Shown here: positions 6,075-8,345 of the stretch, piece by piece
Numbering within the stretch: the first letter of the stretch is position 1
Layout: every line of letters starts with the position of its first letter
Source of the DNA: an uncultured Alphaproteobacteria bacterium
Lineage (GTDB): Bacteria > Pseudomonadota > Alphaproteobacteria > CAKMZR01
Direction: 5' to 3'
DNA: 8,345 nucleotides
NCBI GenBank assembly: GCA_929200455.1
Contig: CAKMZR010000060.1
Coordinates: 1 to 8,345, forward strand
Notes under the pieces: model-generated
The model's database searches: none
The model's input: only the letters and a program-made list of their open reading frames with translations
Told to the model about the DNA's origin: nothing
Position numbers and translations under genes: made by a program

Positions 6075-7644
6075 CGAAACAGACTTCAACCAACACATCA
6101 ATACCCTCAGATTCTCTCCTCAAAACCAAAACAAGACAGAACAAAACGATACGCGACTCCCTCACAGTATCGAACTTGAACAAGAACTCATCGGTGCACT
6201 CCTACGCGACAACCAACTCCTCGAGCATATTAACGACAAACTCAGACCAGACCACTTCTACCTTCCCCTACACCAACTCATCTACGCAACCGCTCTGCGA
6301 CTCATCCATGAAGGCTCCTACGCTCGTGCGGAAACTATGCGATACCTCCTTGAAGCAGAACCCGTCTTCCAAGCTCAAGACGGTGCGCGATATGTCAACG
6401 AACTCGTTGTCAATGTCGTCACAGACATGAATATTGCCTCCCACGCCCTCACCCTACTCGACCTCGCAAAAAAACGTATTCTCCTCAGAGAAATGTCTAA
6501 CACCTCCAGTGCCATATACTCAGAACCAGAAAAAAATTCCGAATGGCACATTCGATCCCTCGAAGCCATCACCTACAACATCTCAGAAAATCACGCCGGC
6601 TCCTCAAACCCAGAAGAATTAGACTTCTTCGTCGCCCAATCCATGGAAATCATCAACAATATAAAAAAAGGAAACAATACTTCCGGTACCTCATCAGGAT
6701 TCCGAAATATCGACCAGTACACAGGCGGATTCCACCGATCCGATCTCATCATTCTCGCCGCTCGACCCTCCATGGGAAAAACCGCCCTCGCTTCCAATAT
6801 CGCCGTCAAAGCCGCAGAACATAACCTCACCCAGTACGAAAACGACCTCAAAACCATTCAAGAACAAAATCAAAGTGAAAACCCTCAAGAACCAAAAAAA
6901 GGCACCATCCTCATTTTTAGCCTCGAAATGTCAGGCGAACAACTTGCTACACGTATACTCTGCGAAAAAGCTTCCGTAGAACCAGAAGATATAAGAAAAA
7001 ATAAAATCTCTAATCACGACTTCAAAGCCCTTTCAGAAAGCCAAGCTCATATCCAAAAATTACCCATCTTCATCGATGACAGCAGCGACATATCCGTCGA
7101 ACATATCAGACAACGTGCCAGAAGAATCAAACGTCAATACCCCATCTCCATGATCGTCATCGACTACCTCCAACTCCTACATGGCAGCTCTTCCTCGCGA
7201 AAATACGACAACCGCGTCAACGAAATTACCGACATCAGCCGTGGACTCAAAAATCTCGCAAAAGAAATGAATATCCCCATCATCGCACTCTCTCAGCTCA
7301 ACCGACGCGTAGAAGAACGCGACAACGCCTATCCACAACTCTCAGACCTGCGCGACTCCGGCTCTATCGAACAAGACGCCGACGTCGTGCTCTTCCTCTA
7401 TAGAGAAGCCTACTACCACCAAAAAAATAAACCCACACAAAAAGAAAATGAAACCGACACCAAATTCAAAAATCGCGAACACGCTCACGAAGAAAAAGCT
7501 CTCGCCATCAAAAATCAAGCCAGACTCATTGTCGCAAAAAATCGTCATGGAAAAACAGGAACCGTCGAACTTGGCTTCGAAGGAAGGCACGCTCGCTTTT
7601 ATGATGTCGTTCCCGAAGACCCCAATAGACCACCCTCTTCCTGA
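6067..7644 (+). CDS. dnaB: Replicative DNA helicase DnaB
   Basis: DnaB is the hexameric 5'-3' helicase that opens the replication fork and recruits primase. An N-terminal leader of about 30 Gln/Asn-rich residues precedes the helical N-terminal domain (PHSIELEQELIGALL onward, about 32-130). The RecA-like domain has Walker A RPSMGKT (233-239), catalytic Glu 287 in FSLEMS, Walker B VIDYLQLL with Asp 366, the SQLNRRVE segment, and the C-terminal KNRHGKTG (491-498) with the probable arginine finger region. At 525 residues it is longer than common DnaB proteins. The extra length comes from the leader, a charged insert between Walker A and FSLEMS (about 248-282), and a Lys/Glu/Asn-rich insert near 447-485. 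The ATG sits inside the ygfZ end (ATGGCTAG) and has only a weak purine stretch upstream. The 3' end overlaps rmuC on the opposite strand by 46 bases. No intein is seen. Confidence 0.97.
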   Translation: MASETDFNQHINTLRFSPQNQNKTEQNDTRLPHSIELEQELIGALLRDNQLLEHINDKLRPDHFYLPLHQLIYATALRLIHEGSYARAETMRYLLEAEPVFQAQDGARYVNELVVNVVTDMNIASHALTLLDLAKKRILLREMSNTSSAIYSEPEKNSEWHIRSLEAITYNISENHAGSSNPEELDFFVAQSMEIINNIKKGNNTSGTSSGFRNIDQYTGGFHRSDLIILAARPSMGKTALASNIAVKAAEHNLTQYENDLKTIQEQNQSENPQEPKKGTILIFSLEMSGEQLATRILCEKASVEPEDIRKNKISNHDFKALSESQAHIQKLPIFIDDSSDISVEHIRQRARRIKRQYPISMIVIDYLQLLHGSSSSRKYDNRVNEITDISRGLKNLAKEMNIPIIALSQLNRRVEERDNAYPQLSDLRDSGSIEQDADVVLFLYREAYYHQKNKPTQKENETDTKFKNREHAHEEKALAIKNQARLIVAKNRHGKTGTVELGFEGRHARFYDVVPEDPNRPPSS

Positions 7645-8345
7645 GATGATCCATCTTGAGACCCCCCCGCCCCCTCCACCGCCATCAACTCCACCCTCTT
7701 TATATTGTCGCCGTGACGCATCACCTTTTCCTTCGACGTCGTGATCTCATGAACATCTGTCAATACACTGTTAAAATGCTTGTCCAGTTTCTCAATCCGA
7801 GTCCCTAGACGCTCCATGTCCTTCTGCAAAAGACCCACCAGTCTCTGAACCTCAAGAGCCTGATCATAACTCGTCGCGTGACGCATAATTGCTCGGACGG
7901 ATGCCAATACCGCCATCATCGTCGTCGGCGACACCATAAAAACACGACGCGACCACGCATAGTCCACAACATCCTCAAGATGGGCATGAATATCACCATA
8001 CACAGCCTCAGACGGGATAAACATTAACGCAATATCCGCCGTCTCACCGGGGATAAGATACTTCTCCGCTATATCATCCACATGCGTGCGAATATCTCGA
8101 CTGCACTGACGCAAGGCCTCCTTCCTCTCATCCACGCCCCCCGCCTCCAAAAGCTTCTGAAAACCCTCAAGCGGAAACTTCGCATCCACAGGTATCGATC
8201 CCGTCGGCTCAGGCAACTTAATCAAACAATCCACCTTCTTGCCATTGCCAAGAGTCTTTTGCTCCTCCACCATAGATGCAGGAAGAACACTCATCACCAT
8301 CGCATTCAAACGAATCTCTCCATACGCCCCACGGGCAGGACGGTT
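7599..8345 (-). CDS. rmuC: RmuC family protein, 3' portion
   Basis: RmuC is a predicted nuclease-fold protein that limits inversions and other rearrangements at short inverted repeats. The frame is open from the right edge (it begins NRPARGAYGEIRLNAMV), so the 5' part, usually an N-terminal anchor and coiled coil, lies outside the window. Visible family marks are the R-G-x-x-GE opening, VDCLIKLPEPTGSIPVDAKF (matching the usual VIDSKVPLDAY core), MFIPSEAVY, and VSPTTMMAVLASVRAIMR. After the last helices (LDKHFNSVL, TTSKEKVMRHGDNI) comes a low-complexity Gly/Ser/Glu tail. That tail starts at a G7 tract (plus C7 at 7662-7668), and its last 16 codons including the stop run antisense through the end of dnaB. 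Codons end mostly in G or T, opposite to the three plus-strand genes. Confidence 0.93.
   Translation of the reverse strand, partial: NRPARGAYGEIRLNAMVMSVLPASMVEEQKTLGNGKKVDCLIKLPEPTGSIPVDAKFPLEGFQKLLEAGGVDERKEALRQCSRDIRTHVDDIAEKYLIPGETADIALMFIPSEAVYGDIHAHLEDVVDYAWSRRVFMVSPTTMMAVLASVRAIMRHATSYDQALEVQRLVGLLQKDMERLGTRIEKLDKHFNSVLTDVHEITTSKEKVMRHGDNIKRVELMAVEGAGGSQDGSSQEEGGLLGSSGTTS

Noticed and set aside
7642..7658. Hairpin AGATG-ATC-CATCT over the dnaB stop as a terminator
   Set aside because: The stem is five strong pairs at most, no T-run follows on either strand, and it lies inside rmuC coding sequence.

Overview
The window looks like chromosomal DNA of an alphaproteobacterium. Four proteins are readable: the transcription-repair coupling factor Mfd, a folate-binding YgfZ-type protein, the replicative helicase DnaB, and the 3' part of rmuC. 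There is also one serine tRNA gene with an encoded 3' CCA. The Mfd and DnaB wording (for example HxDxGIGR, LDKLGGTAWQARK and PMDRLICGDVGFGKTE in Mfd) resembles alphaproteobacterial orthologues as I know them. The family or genus cannot be fixed by eye.

Layout. Positions 1-220 hold a short stretch with no recognisable gene and a likely terminator for the tRNA. A tRNA-Ser(CGA) lies on the minus strand at 221-310. Positions 311-1615 contain no convincing protein gene. Inside this 1.3 kb gap are two sequences of almost equal length (527-749 and 982-1206). They share the same 5' end (GTGGGGATGGGGCGGTG), the same 3' end (GCTCGCATCCCCAC) and a TTGAC -35-like box at exactly the same distance upstream, but their interiors are almost unrelated. 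Their ends pair with each other, and the interiors carry tandem repeats and hairpins. I read them as a tandem pair of structured small-RNA genes of a family I do not recognise; this is the main discovery candidate. mfd (1616-5149), ygfZ (5190-6074) and dnaB (6067-7644) follow on the plus strand, closely spaced or overlapping, probably as one transcription unit. rmuC enters from the right on the minus strand, and its stop codon lies inside the end of dnaB.

The protein genes share a DNA-maintenance theme. Mfd removes RNA polymerase stalled at lesions and recruits excision repair. DnaB unwinds the replication fork. RmuC is a predicted nuclease-fold protein that limits DNA rearrangement. YgfZ/IbaG-like folate proteins support Fe-S cluster enzymes, and its place between mfd and dnaB may be only an operon accident.

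The plus strand is strongly C-rich and G-poor whichever strand is coding. mfd, ygfZ and dnaB favour codons ending in C or A, while rmuC favours G- or T-ending codons. This points to strong replication-strand asymmetry, with the plus strand probably the lagging-strand sense. The two RNA-like elements locally break this pattern. None of the three visible start codons has a clear Shine-Dalgarno sequence.
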